Source of the DNA: Prochloron sp. SulCav_FS08_3_32_3330
Lineage (GTDB): Bacteria; Cyanobacteriota; Cyanobacteriia; Cyanobacteriales; DYNF01
Length of the DNA: 64,000 bases
Direction: 5' to 3'
Assembly (NCBI GenBank): GCA_020721205.1
Contig: DYNF01000001.1
Span: 1 to 64,000, forward strand
The translations under genes and the position numbers were made by a program. Under the pieces are notes generated by a model, which was not told where the DNA came from, ran no database searches, and saw only the letters and a list, made by a program, of their open reading frames with translations. The number at the start of each line of letters is the position of its first letter. The first letter of the stretch is position 1. Below are positions 21,197 to 31,366 of this stretch, piece after piece.

Positions 21197-22162
21197 ATGA
21201 GTGAAATTACCGCTAATTACGATGAAACTTGGAAAGAAGCAATAGGAGACTATTTCGAGTCATTCCTGATATTTTTTTATCCAGAAATTCATCAACAAAT
21301 AGACTGGCAAAAAACCCCAATTTCTTTAGATAAAGAACTAGAACAAATAACAGCCTCGGCGGAAACCGAAAAGCGTTATGCTGATAAATTATACAAGGTT
21401 TGGTTACTAAATGGTCAAGAAATTTGGATTTTAATTCATATTGAGATCCAAAGTCAATATGACAAAGAATTTCCCCTGCGAATGTTTATCTATAACTATC
21501 GTGCTTTTGACTTATATCATCAACCTGTAATTAGTTTAGCTATACTAGGAGATGAAACTAAATCTTGGCGACCTAATTCTTATCAATATGGTTTAGGAAA
21601 AAGTCAATTAAAATTAGATTTTTCCATTGTTAAACTTTTAGATTATTCTGAGGAGGAATTATTAGAAAGTAATAATATTTTTGCTATCGTAGTTATGGCA
21701 CATTTAAAAACTAAAGCAACTACGAGTAATTTAACAGCAAGAGAACAATGGAAATGGACTTTAACCCGTTTACTTTATGAAAAAGGTTATAATCGAAAAC
21801 AAATTGTTGATTTATACAAAGTCATTGATTTAATGATGAGTTTATCACAAGATTTACAACTAAGTTTTGAACAAAAATTAACTAAATATCAGGAGGAAAG
21901 AAAAATGCCTTTATTAAGTAATATTGAAAGACGCGCTTGGGAAAAGGGTGAACAAAAAGGAGCTAAAGAAACTTGTCAACAAAATATTATTGATTTACTC
22001 AAAGCTCGTTTTAATACTTTACCCGAAAGCTTAATTACTACTATCAAAAATTTTGATGATTTAGCTTTTTTAAAACAGTTACATTTAACAACAATTACTG
22101 TTAATTCTCTAGCTGAATTTGAGCAATTAATTCATCAAAATCGTACTAATAGTGGTAGTTAA
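21197..22162 (+). CDS. Rpn/PD-(D/E)XK nuclease family putative transposase-like protein
   Basis: WILIHIEIQSQYDKEFPLRMFIYNYRAFDLY, typical cyanobacterial Rpn-like family pattern. Confidence 0.7.
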   Translation: MSEITANYDETWKEAIGDYFESFLIFFYPEIHQQIDWQKTPISLDKELEQITASAETEKRYADKLYKVWLLNGQEIWILIHIEIQSQYDKEFPLRMFIYNYRAFDLYHQPVISLAILGDETKSWRPNSYQYGLGKSQLKLDFSIVKLLDYSEEELLESNNIFAIVVMAHLKTKATTSNLTAREQWKWTLTRLLYEKGYNRKQIVDLYKVIDLMMSLSQDLQLSFEQKLTKYQEERKMPLLSNIERRAWEKGEQKGAKETCQQNIIDLLKARFNTLPESLITTIKNFDDLAFLKQLHLTTITVNSLAEFEQLIHQNRTNSGS

Positions 22163-22256
22163 TATTAGCAGAGAGCGTTTTGATCAACTTAATTTAACGA
22201 CAGATCAACAGGTATTTGTTAAGCCTAAAAATGCCGTACTTTTCTATAATATTTAA
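22149..22256 (+). pseudogene. 3' relic of an ABC-transporter ATPase TOBE domain (CysA-like)
   Basis: Reads NISRERFDQLNLTTDQQVFVKPKNAVLFYNI* immediately after and overlapping the Rpn-like gene end, with no upstream domain. Confidence 0.45.
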
Positions 22257-22264
22257 TTAAGAAA

Positions 22265-22319
22265 GTTTGTTGTTGGGGTTTAGATCTAGCTAGGTGGTGC
22301 TAAAGCACAACAACAAACT
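22265..22319. repeat. GTTTGTTGTTG palindromic repeat
   Basis: GTTTGTTGTTGGGG ... GTGCTAAAGCACAACAACAAAC. Confidence 0.7.
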
Positions 22320-22322
22320 TGA

Positions 22323-25300
22323 TCATGCTATTTTTTTAGGTAAATTAATAATAAATTCCGTATAATTTCCCAATTTACTATTAATATTAATTGTGCCTTG
22401 ATGTTGTCCCACAATGATATCATTAGTTAAAGATAAACCTAATCCTGTGCCTTCTCCGGTCGGTTTTGTGGTGAAAAATGGTTCAAATATTTTCTCCATT
22501 ATTTCGGGTGCAATACCCTCGCCATTATCTTTAATTTTTATTTCTATGATCTCTTGTAAATTAGCAGTTTTAATAGTTAAAATTGGGACAAAATTGGGGT
22601 TTAATTGCTGTTTTTGATAAAGAGAATAACAAGCATTATTAATTAAATTAGTAAAACATCGGCTCATAGATTGAGGAATAACTAAACTTTTTTCCATAGA
22701 TTGATCATAATTAGTTTCTATCTTAATACAAAAGTCTGACCAATTTCCTTGTAAACTTTGGATCACAAATTGTACTGATTCTGATAATAATTGATTAATA
22801 TTTCTTAATTCTAATTCCCCGGATTCTTGACGAGAGTGCATTAACATTGTATTAATAATTTGATTAGCTTTATCTCCTTGTTGATTAATCGCATTAGCAC
22901 ATTCTTTAAGGATAGTTAAATGCTCAATTATATTATTAGAATTGAGATTTAATTCTTCTTCAATTTGATTTAATATTGATAGAGAAATATCAGAAAAATT
23001 ATTAATAAAATTTAGAGGATTTTTTAATTCATGGGAAATTCCGGCGGTTAAACTTCCTAAAGAAGCTAATTTTTCTTGGGCAATCATTTGTTTTTGTGTT
23101 ATAGTTAATTTTTCTAAAGTTTGTTCAAGTATTTCGTTTTTATCTTTTAATTCTTGGGTGCGTTGAGTAACTGTTTCTTCTAAAATATTAGAGTAATTCT
23201 TTGATTTTTGATAGAGTAAAGCATTTTCTAAAGAAATAGCGGCTTGAGATGTTAAAATATTTAAAAGTTTAAGGCGATCGCTATTAAAAACTTGAGGAGT
23301 TTGATCATTTTCTAAATAAAGAATTGCAATTAATTTTTCAAAGCGAATAATGGGTAAACAAAGGATCGCTTTTGGTTGTTTTTGGATGAGATAGGGATCC
23401 CCAGCAAATAAAATTTCGTCTTCAATATTATCAATAATTAAAGCTGTTTTATGTTGAATGACATAATTAATAATTGATTGAGGAATATCCTTAAATTTCT
23501 CAATTTTAATATTAGGAAAAAGACAACATTGACTGGTGCTACATTGAATAGAAATAATAAATTTATCTTCTTCTAATCTTAATAATATACCGGAATTTGC
23601 ACCCCCTGAATTTTCGATAATTACTTTCATAAAATTAGAGAGAAAATGATTAATTTCGATAGATTCAGAAATCACTTGAGAAGCTTTAATCACTGTATTT
23701 AAGTCTAGTAAATTACCCGAAGTAGAAATACTAGAAGCTAAAGTTTCAGTGGTGTTTTCCCCTAAGGAATAATGTTGTTTTAATAAAGGTGTAATTAATT
23801 GAGGATATTTTTTTTCTAAATCATTAATTTTTGCTTTTGCCCCCCAACAGGAATAATAATAATAAGCATCACTTAAATAAATTTTGGCAATCTTTTCTTT
23901 CCCCCAACTTAAATAAAATTTTCCTAATAATTCGTTACTTAATCCTGCTTCTTGAAGATAATTATTTTCTCTTGCTAATTTTATCGCTTTTTCATAATTT
24001 TCTATTGCCTCTAATTTTTGATCTAAAACTCGATTTTTTTCTGCTTCTACTAAATAATATTTATGGAGAAAATTCATAGGAGCATAAGTAGCCCAATGAT
24101 GTATTTTTTCTTGATTTAATGTTACTTTTTCTAAGATTTGTGCTTGTTTTTCGACAGAATTTTGATTAAAGTTTGTTAATAAAGTTAGAGATTGATAAAA
24201 GTAAAATAAAGCAAAAACATTATATCCAGCCACCCCATTAATATAAGCTTCTCCTTCTAAAGCAATTTCTTGGGCTTTTTCAATATTTTCAAATAAATAA
24301 TAAAGAATTAATTGATTAATATAAAATGTGCCGATCGAAAAAGTATCATTAGCTTGTTTGTGAATAGAAACCATAATTTCTTTATTATAAATGTCTCCTT
24401 TTAATTCAAAAGGTATTTCATTTTTTCCAAGTAAATTGAGGACAGATTGCCAATAAATACGATGAAAATTATAAGCTGTATCTTGTTTAAGATGACGAAT
24501 AGCATCACCATAAATTTTCATTTCTTTTGCTAAATCTGATAATTCATTTCCTTGTAAATAAGAAAGGGAACAATAATTATAAATACAGTAAGCCGCAAAT
24601 TCTAAATCCCCCGTTTCTAAACCACTTTGATACCCTTCTAATAAAGGTTTTAATGATTGTTGAAGCGGGTTTTTCCAAGGACGAATAAAGGGATAAACTA
24701 AGTTAAAAACTTTGGCTTTTAATTTAGTTGCATTGAATTTTTCTAATAAATATAATGCGATTTCTCCTGACTCATATCCTTGATCAATATTAGGCGTAAA
24801 TGCACAAATAATTAAGCCATAAGTAGCATAAGCATAAGCAGAATTAGGGCAATTTCCATATTTTAAAGATAAATTAATCTGTTTTAAAATAATTAAAGGA
24901 TAAAGCAACGGAAAACCAATATAAGCGGCAGAAGAAACGATGGCTAAAATAGCGATCGCCCCTATTTTATTTTCATCTTTCATGATTGGCAAATTACTTA
25001 AATCTGTTAAATTTTTTCCTTTTAAATTATTAGCAGTTTCCTTTAAAGCTAAATTAACATCATTTTGATTTATTTTTTCCAGATCAGGAAATTCGATCTC
25101 TAATTTTTTGAGAATATTAAAAGCGGTATTAACTGCTTCTAATAAATTATTTTGAGCAATCAAAGCTTGAATTTTAACTTGATAAATATTAATCGTATCT
25201 AATAAATTTTTAGCATTATTTAACACGATTAAAATTTGATTTTCCATCGCCTCAAAATCGCCGTTTAAATAGGCAGATTCGGCTGTTTTTGTGGATAATT

Positions 25301-27773
25301 CTAATCTTAATTGATAATTATTTTGCCAACTTTCTTCTGTTAGAAGGATCATACCTATATTAAAATATTCTATTGCCGCTTTATAAGCAGTGGAAATTAA
25401 AGCTTTATTTCCCGCAATTAAATTTAACTTTGTTAATTGTATTTTTTCTTGAATATTGGTGATTAAATCAACGCCATAATTTAATTGATTAACAATTTTA
25501 AAAATATTTTCTTCTCGATCTTTTTCGGGAATATTTGCTAATAATAATTGTCCGATTTTTACATGAGTTATTTGTTTTTCAGATTCAGGAATTAATAAAT
25601 AAGCCGCTTGTTGGACTCGATCATGTAAAAATTTATAAGTAATTTTCGAGTCAAAATTATCTTTAATTAAATTTTCCTCTGTCTCTTGTTGATAAAAAAA
25701 CTTGTAAGTTTCATTAATAGGAATAATAAATTCTTCTTTTAAAGCAGACCATAAATATTTTGCTGTTTCTTGAATAGATTTTTGGGAAACTATTGCCAAA
25801 GTTTCTATTTCAAATTGATTACCAATACAAGCGGCTAATTGCAAAAATTCTTGAGTTTGGGACGGTAATTTTTGCAATTGAATAGACATAAATTCTACTA
25901 CATTATTGGTTAAAGCTAATTGTTGAATTTGAGCAATATCACATTGCCAATAACCTAATTTTGATTGAAAATAAATATAATTATCGGTATATAATGCTTT
26001 TAAAAATTGAGTAGCAAAAAAGGGATTTCCTTGGGTTTTTTGATCCACTAATTCCGTTAAAGGTAAGGCTAATCTTAAAGTACAACTTAAAGTATCTGAA
26101 ATTAGCAAATTCAAGTCATTTTTAGTTAAAGGTGATAAAGTTATTTGATTAATAATTGCCCCCTCTTTTCTCATTTCTTCTAAGGTTAAAATTAAAGGAT
26201 GACTAGCATTAACTTCATTATCTCGATAAGCACCAATTAATAATAAAGAAGCTTCGGTTTCTTCTGAGTTTAAATTTTGCTGATTAAATTCACTAATAAT
26301 AATTTTAATTAAATTTAAAGAAGCTAAATCAATCCATTGTAAATCGTCTAAAAAGATGACTAAAGGATGATCTTTTTTCGCAAATAATTTAATAAAATTT
26401 TCAAAGAGTAAATTAAACCGATTTTGACCCGCATTTCCTGATAGTTCAGTTACGGGAGATTGGCGACCAATGATAATTTCTAATTCGGGAATTACATCAA
26501 TTAAAATTTGACCATTATTTCCTAATACTTGTAATATGCTTTCTTTCCACTGAGTAAGGCTTTCTACACTTTGAGTTAGCAATTGTGCCATTAATTCTCT
26601 TAAAGCCTGAACTAAAGCAGAAAAGGGAATATTGCGTTGAAATTTATCAAATTTTCCCTTAATAAAATAGCCTCTTTGTCTAACAATAGGCTTCTGAACT
26701 TCATTAACTACGGCGGTTTTTCCTACCCCGGAATATCCCGCTACTAACATCATTTCTACAGCTTTATTTCTCTCCTTTGTAACAGGAGATTGAGGAGATT
26801 TACTGATTCTTGTAAAAGCATCTAATAAAATTTTAACTTCCGTTTCCCTACCATAAAGTTTCTCAGAAATAATAAAGCGATCACTCCTATCTCTCGTTGC
26901 CAATTGAAAAGAAGTGATATAATTTTTTTCCTTTAATTGTTGTTGACATTGTTCTAAATCATATCTAATTCCTAAAGCAGTTTGATATCGTTGATCAGGA
27001 CTTTTTCCCATTAATTTCAAAATAATATTTGACAAAACTTCTGGAATTTCAGACTTAATATTTTGGGGTGAAATAGGTTGTTGAACAATGTGACTATGCA
27101 CTAACTCAATCAGATCATCGGAAGCAAAAGGTAGTTGATCTGTTAATAATTCATAAAAAGTAATTCCTAAAGAATAAAAATCCGTTCTATAATCAATTCC
27201 TCTATTCATTCTACCTGTTTGTTCTGGGGAAATATAAGCCAATGTTCCTTCTAAAAGATTAGGGGTAATTAAAGATTGATTTTCTTTCGGTAAAAGAGAG
27301 GATAAACTAAAATCTATTAACTTAACTTCTTTCGTTTGAGGGTTAATTAAAATATTACTTGGTTTAATATCTTTATGAATAATTAAATTTTGATAAAGTC
27401 CTGCTAAAATATCAGTAATTGCTGGGGCAATTTCCAGAAATTCTGTTAATTTATCTTGAAAATTATGCTCTTTTATGTTAACATTAAAATATTCTTTTAA
27501 AGAGATCAAACCTTCATCTTTCATGATTAAAGCATAACTATTTTGATAACGGTCTAAAGCGATCGGATAAACAATTCCTGATAAATTTAATCCTTTAATT
27601 AAAGTATATTGATTGCGAAATCTTACCAATTCAGTAAAAGTTGGATATTCATTTTTCAGAACTTTAATAATTACAGGTTCATGATTGACAAGAGAAACTC
27701 CTTTATAAATTAAAGTTTTAGAACTTTCATAAATTTGTTCAATAATTTGATAATTAAAAAGTTGTGTATTCAT
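22323..27773 (-). CDS. Trifunctional Ser/Thr protein kinase / AAA ATPase / GAF / sensor histidine kinase
   Basis: HKDIKPSNILINP (kinase), AGYSGVGKTAVVNEV (Walker A), GAF-like region, GISHELKNPLNFINNF H-box, GEGTGLGLSLTNDIIVGQHQG. Confidence 0.92.
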   Translation of the reverse strand: MNTQLFNYQIIEQIYESSKTLIYKGVSLVNHEPVIIKVLKNEYPTFTELVRFRNQYTLIKGLNLSGIVYPIALDRYQNSYALIMKDEGLISLKEYFNVNIKEHNFQDKLTEFLEIAPAITDILAGLYQNLIIHKDIKPSNILINPQTKEVKLIDFSLSSLLPKENQSLITPNLLEGTLAYISPEQTGRMNRGIDYRTDFYSLGITFYELLTDQLPFASDDLIELVHSHIVQQPISPQNIKSEIPEVLSNIILKLMGKSPDQRYQTALGIRYDLEQCQQQLKEKNYITSFQLATRDRSDRFIISEKLYGRETEVKILLDAFTRISKSPQSPVTKERNKAVEMMLVAGYSGVGKTAVVNEVQKPIVRQRGYFIKGKFDKFQRNIPFSALVQALRELMAQLLTQSVESLTQWKESILQVLGNNGQILIDVIPELEIIIGRQSPVTELSGNAGQNRFNLLFENFIKLFAKKDHPLVIFLDDLQWIDLASLNLIKIIISEFNQQNLNSEETEASLLLIGAYRDNEVNASHPLILTLEEMRKEGAIINQITLSPLTKNDLNLLISDTLSCTLRLALPLTELVDQKTQGNPFFATQFLKALYTDNYIYFQSKLGYWQCDIAQIQQLALTNNVVEFMSIQLQKLPSQTQEFLQLAACIGNQFEIETLAIVSQKSIQETAKYLWSALKEEFIIPINETYKFFYQQETEENLIKDNFDSKITYKFLHDRVQQAAYLLIPESEKQITHVKIGQLLLANIPEKDREENIFKIVNQLNYGVDLITNIQEKIQLTKLNLIAGNKALISTAYKAAIEYFNIGMILLTEESWQNNYQLRLELSTKTAESAYLNGDFEAMENQILIVLNNAKNLLDTINIYQVKIQALIAQNNLLEAVNTAFNILKKLEIEFPDLEKINQNDVNLALKETANNLKGKNLTDLSNLPIMKDENKIGAIAILAIVSSAAYIGFPLLYPLIILKQINLSLKYGNCPNSAYAYATYGLIICAFTPNIDQGYESGEIALYLLEKFNATKLKAKVFNLVYPFIRPWKNPLQQSLKPLLEGYQSGLETGDLEFAAYCIYNYCSLSYLQGNELSDLAKEMKIYGDAIRHLKQDTAYNFHRIYWQSVLNLLGKNEIPFELKGDIYNKEIMVSIHKQANDTFSIGTFYINQLILYYLFENIEKAQEIALEGEAYINGVAGYNVFALFYFYQSLTLLTNFNQNSVEKQAQILEKVTLNQEKIHHWATYAPMNFLHKYYLVEAEKNRVLDQKLEAIENYEKAIKLARENNYLQEAGLSNELLGKFYLSWGKEKIAKIYLSDAYYYYSCWGAKAKINDLEKKYPQLITPLLKQHYSLGENTTETLASSISTSGNLLDLNTVIKASQVISESIEINHFLSNFMKVIIENSGGANSGILLRLEEDKFIISIQCSTSQCCLFPNIKIEKFKDIPQSIINYVIQHKTALIIDNIEDEILFAGDPYLIQKQPKAILCLPIIRFEKLIAILYLENDQTPQVFNSDRLKLLNILTSQAAISLENALLYQKSKNYSNILEETVTQRTQELKDKNEILEQTLEKLTITQKQMIAQEKLASLGSLTAGISHELKNPLNFINNFSDISLSILNQIEEELNLNSNNIIEHLTILKECANAINQQGDKANQIINTMLMHSRQESGELELRNINQLLSESVQFVIQSLQGNWSDFCIKIETNYDQSMEKSLVIPQSMSRCFTNLINNACYSLYQKQQLNPNFVPILTIKTANLQEIIEIKIKDNGEGIAPEIMEKIFEPFFTTKPTGEGTGLGLSLTNDIIVGQHQGTININSKLGNYTEFIINLPKKIA

Positions 27774-27861
27774 GATAATATATCTTTTATTTGATTAGGA
27801 TTATTTGGTTAAAATCTCAATTTTTGATTAATAGTTTCAAAACTATTATGCTGGTCAAAAG

Positions 27862-28044
27862 CAGGGCGTTTTCATTCTTTTTTTTCAACGGGTTAAAACC
27901 TGTTGCTACCCAAACAAAACCCGTCTTTACGGGTTTCGAGATTAAATATTAACTAATATTAAAAAAATCAACCTGCGTAGGCAGGTTTTGTTTATGTAGC
28001 AACGGGTTTCAACCCGTTGCCTCCCGAGAATGAAAACGCCCTGG
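27862..28044. mobile_element. Composite-palindrome MITE-like element, copy 4
   Basis: CAGGGCGTTTTCATTC ... GAATGAAAACGCCCTGG flanked by 9-bp GGTCAAAAG (27853-27861 and 28045-28053). Confidence 0.85.
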
Positions 28045-28181
28045 GGTCAAAAGTGCAATAAATAAAATGTAACATTTTTTTTCACTTTTGTAACTAACTT
28101 TACAAAAAGATACTTTTTTTTTTCAAAATCTCAATATGTGCGAAAGATAAATCATAATTTTAATCATTCCCTAAAAGTTTT

Positions 28182-28225
28182 AACTAGATTTAAAACTTAT
28201 TAAAAAATAAGTTTTAAATCTAGTT
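28182..28225. repeat. Perfect 20-bp inverted repeat with 4-nt loop
   Basis: AACTAGATTTAAAACTTATT AAAA AATAAGTTTTAAATCTAGTT. Confidence 0.9.
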
Positions 28226-28282
28226 GATAAATAGAAAAAGTGTTATATAATCTTAATCAGTGATCAATTTTCCCATCTACCT

Positions 28283-28315
28283 AGTAGGTCAAAATAATTA
28301 CTTTTTTGACCTACT
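28283..28315. repeat. Perfect 12-bp inverted repeat upstream of the Tudor/Agenet-like gene
   Basis: AGTAGGTCAAAA ... TTTTGACCTACT. Confidence 0.85.
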
Positions 28316-28373
28316 ATTTTGACCTTAAATATTACACATTTTCACAACAATTCTAACCATAAAAAAGACAATT

Positions 28374-29666
28374 ATGAGTCAATCCATTATTCAACTTGTT
28401 GACCAACTTCCTAGCGATAATATTACCGTTAAAGTCCTCAAAGCACTGGACTTTATCGCCCCCGGACAATGGACAAATACCGTCGGTTTTGACCAAACTA
28501 TTCGAGTAGTTACGGGAGAACATGATCCTACTAAAATTCAGCGTATTAAAGAGAAAGCTTTAGCTCTTTATGAGGATGATAAAAATGGTTATAAAAGTGC
28601 GATTTCCCTTTATCAAATAGTAGATAAAGCTGATACTGCTATGGCAACCGCCGCTTTAGCTAATAAAATAGGAGAAAAGATTGAATTTCTCTCTTTTCTG
28701 AATAAGATTACCCCGAAAGCTGATACTGCTCAAACGATTGATTTAGTCTTAAAAGTTGTTATTGAAATTATCGCTTTTTGTAAGATTAATGGAATGCCCC
28801 AACCTAATCCACAGGTATTTGTTGAGTCTTTAACTAATAATTATACCGACGCTTCTTTAATGCGTATGGGGGCATTAGTTTGTTTAGATGGACTGTTACC
28901 TTTAGTACCTGATTTCTTAAGTAAAATTCATTCAATTATTGATGGTGGCGACGATTCTTTAGTTAAAGATAACCCAATTTTTAGCTCCATTAGTAATAGT
29001 TTACCCGGAGATAATCCCACCGCAAAATTTGGTTTTATTACCCAAAGTTTTAACGCTGTTCAAGGTTGGATGAATGGTTTAATTAGTAAAACTGGAGTAA
29101 CTCCCTCTGCTATTTTTCAAAAAATTGGTAGTTTTATTCAAGTTGCTGATGATAGTTTAGATTTTGTTGCCGCTTTTATTGATCAAACTACTAACTATTA
29201 TGAGCATACAGGTATTCAAAGCGTAGCCAGAAGCCTCATTTTAAAAGCATACGAATCTGTTAAAAATGAGCTTCCGTCCACCTCTGATCTAGACTCTAAA
29301 TCCTCTGAGAAAGGTGAGTTTAAAGTGGGGCAACTGGTAGATGCCCTCAGTGAAGACTATTGGTATTCTGCTACGATTCGGGAGATTGAAGGAAAACTGT
29401 GTTTAGTACGTTATCTTTATAATAATGATCCGAGTGAAGATGAGTGGATTAAGAAAAAAAATCTTCGTCCGGCGGGAACTAAGTATAAAGTTGGGGATGA
29501 AATTGAAGTTTTATACAGCGATGGAGAATGGTATGAGGCTGAAATTCTCGAAATTGACGGTGATACTTATTTAGTAGAATATACGGATGAGGAGTTTTAT
29601 GATGAGGATGATGATGAGGGAGAAACAGAAAAAGTAGCTTGGCAACGTATTTGTTGCGAAGATTAA
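28374..29666 (+). CDS. Hypothetical protein with tandem C-terminal Tudor/Agenet-like modules
   Basis: FKVGQLVDALSEDYWYSATIREIEGKLCLVRYL...YKVGDEIEVLYSDGEWYEAEILEIDGDTYLVEYTDEE. Confidence 0.75.
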   Translation: MSQSIIQLVDQLPSDNITVKVLKALDFIAPGQWTNTVGFDQTIRVVTGEHDPTKIQRIKEKALALYEDDKNGYKSAISLYQIVDKADTAMATAALANKIGEKIEFLSFLNKITPKADTAQTIDLVLKVVIEIIAFCKINGMPQPNPQVFVESLTNNYTDASLMRMGALVCLDGLLPLVPDFLSKIHSIIDGGDDSLVKDNPIFSSISNSLPGDNPTAKFGFITQSFNAVQGWMNGLISKTGVTPSAIFQKIGSFIQVADDSLDFVAAFIDQTTNYYEHTGIQSVARSLILKAYESVKNELPSTSDLDSKSSEKGEFKVGQLVDALSEDYWYSATIREIEGKLCLVRYLYNNDPSEDEWIKKKNLRPAGTKYKVGDEIEVLYSDGEWYEAEILEIDGDTYLVEYTDEEFYDEDDDEGETEKVAWQRICCED

Positions 29667-29670
29667 TTTT

Positions 29671-29725
29671 GTTTGTTGTTGGGCTTTAGCACTAATGAAA
29701 ATAGGGCTAAAGCCCAACAACAAAC
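29671..29725. repeat. GTTTGTTGTTGGGCTTTAGC palindromic repeat between convergent genes
   Basis: GTTTGTTGTTGGGCTTTAGC ... GGGCTAAAGCCCAACAACAAAC. Confidence 0.8.
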
Positions 29726-29729
29726 TTAC

Positions 29730-30269
29730 TTAACAGCGTGGAATTAATTCTACACCATCTTTCCCATCAATATCTTGAATATAAAATTTAACCTGTTCTT
29801 CTTGGGCAGTGGGTAACTTTTTCCCCGTAAAATCTGGGCGGATTGGTAACTCTCGATGACCTCGATCTACTAATACTAAAAGACGAATAGCTTGAGGTCT
29901 TCCATGATCGCTAACAGCGTTTAAAGCCGCTCGAATCGTCCGTCCTTTATAGATAACATCATCCACTAAAATAACAACTTTTCCTGTTAAATCTAAGGGA
30001 ATATTTGTTTGATTAGGAGTACGCATCGCAATCTGATCTAAATCATCTCGATAAAAGGTAATATCTAAGGAGCCTACAGGCACTTTTATCTGTTCTAAAA
30101 GTTCAATTTGATTAGCAATTAATTTGGCAATAGGAACACCTCTTGTATAAATTCCTATTAATACTAATTGAGATAAATCTTCAACTTTTTCAATCACTTG
30201 AGAAGCTAAACGATTAATCATCCGACGGATGTCTTCAGAGGAGAGAATTGAAATTACTTTTTTTGACAT
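29730..30269 (-). CDS. pyrR: Bifunctional pyr operon regulator / uracil phosphoribosyltransferase PyrR
   Basis: PRPP-binding [21 protein letters not shown]. Confidence 0.9.
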   Translation of the reverse strand: MSKKVISILSSEDIRRMINRLASQVIEKVEDLSQLVLIGIYTRGVPIAKLIANQIELLEQIKVPVGSLDITFYRDDLDQIAMRTPNQTNIPLDLTGKVVILVDDVIYKGRTIRAALNAVSDHGRPQAIRLLVLVDRGHRELPIRPDFTGKKLPTAQEEQVKFYIQDIDGKDGVELIPRC

Positions 30270-30465
30270 TTTGCTAAGTTTTTGTTTTGAATAAAAATTT
30301 AATAAAAATGATTAATATTTAATATTTTTGGCTGTTATAATATTAACTATCTAAACTTTTTTTATTTTGAATTTTAAATTTTGAATTTTGAATTATTCTT
30401 TAGGTGGTCAAACACTGGTAATCTAAATTATAAATATATTCTTAAATAAATCAATATTCTAACCA

Positions 30466-31239
30466 ATGTCAGACAGAATTACACTACTCTCAAAAAGAGA
30501 AATTGACAAAATGCGTCAAGCTGGGCGTTTAGCTTCTCAACTCTTGGATTACCTTGCACCGATGGTAAAACCCGGAATTAGTACACAAGAATTAAACGAT
30601 GAAGCTGAAAAATGGACAAAAGCTCATAATGCAATAAGCGCACCTTTAGGTTATAAAGTAGGAAAAGTTCACTTCCCTAAATCTATTTGTACCAGTATTA
30701 ATGAGGTAATTTGTCACGGTATTCCTAGTAAAAAAGTTATTTTACAAGAGGGAGATATCATTAATATTGATGTTACTCCCATTTTAGACGGTTATCACGG
30801 TGATACTTCTCGTACTTTTTTAGTGGGAGAAGTCTCAGAAACTGCGAAAAAATTAGTCGAAGTAACAGAAGAATGCTTATATAGGGCGATTGAAGTAATT
30901 AAACCTAATGGGAGGCTTGGCGATATTGGAGCGGCGATTCAGGAACACGCAGAATCAGAGGGTTTTTCAGTGGTGCGGGACTTTGTTGGTCATGGAATTA
31001 ACAGAGTATTTCATACTGCTCCCCAAGTGCCTCATTTTGGGGAAAGGGGAACGGGGAAAAAACTCCGTCCCGGCATGGTTTTCACCATTGAACCGATGAT
31101 AAATGAGGGAACTCACGAAGCTGAACTTTTAAAGGACGGTTGGACGGCAGTAACAAAGGATCGCAAACTTTCAGCACAATTTGAGCATACCATTGCTGTA
31201 ACCCATGACGGGGTACAAATTTTAACTTTGAGTGATTAA
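30466..31239 (+). CDS. map: Type I methionyl aminopeptidase
   Basis: INIDVTPILDGYHGDTSRTF, VGHGINRVFHTAPQVPHF, GMVFTIEPM. Confidence 0.95.
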   Translation: MSDRITLLSKREIDKMRQAGRLASQLLDYLAPMVKPGISTQELNDEAEKWTKAHNAISAPLGYKVGKVHFPKSICTSINEVICHGIPSKKVILQEGDIINIDVTPILDGYHGDTSRTFLVGEVSETAKKLVEVTEECLYRAIEVIKPNGRLGDIGAAIQEHAESEGFSVVRDFVGHGINRVFHTAPQVPHFGERGTGKKLRPGMVFTIEPMINEGTHEAELLKDGWTAVTKDRKLSAQFEHTIAVTHDGVQILTLSD

Positions 31240-31366
31240 TTTGATCATTAATTAAAAGTAAGGTGGGCAGATAAAAATTTTAAAAAGTCAAGATAATTTT
31301 GAGTATGCCCACCGATAAATTGTGTTATTTTAGTTATTATTAATCTTTATAAATAACTAATGTAAA

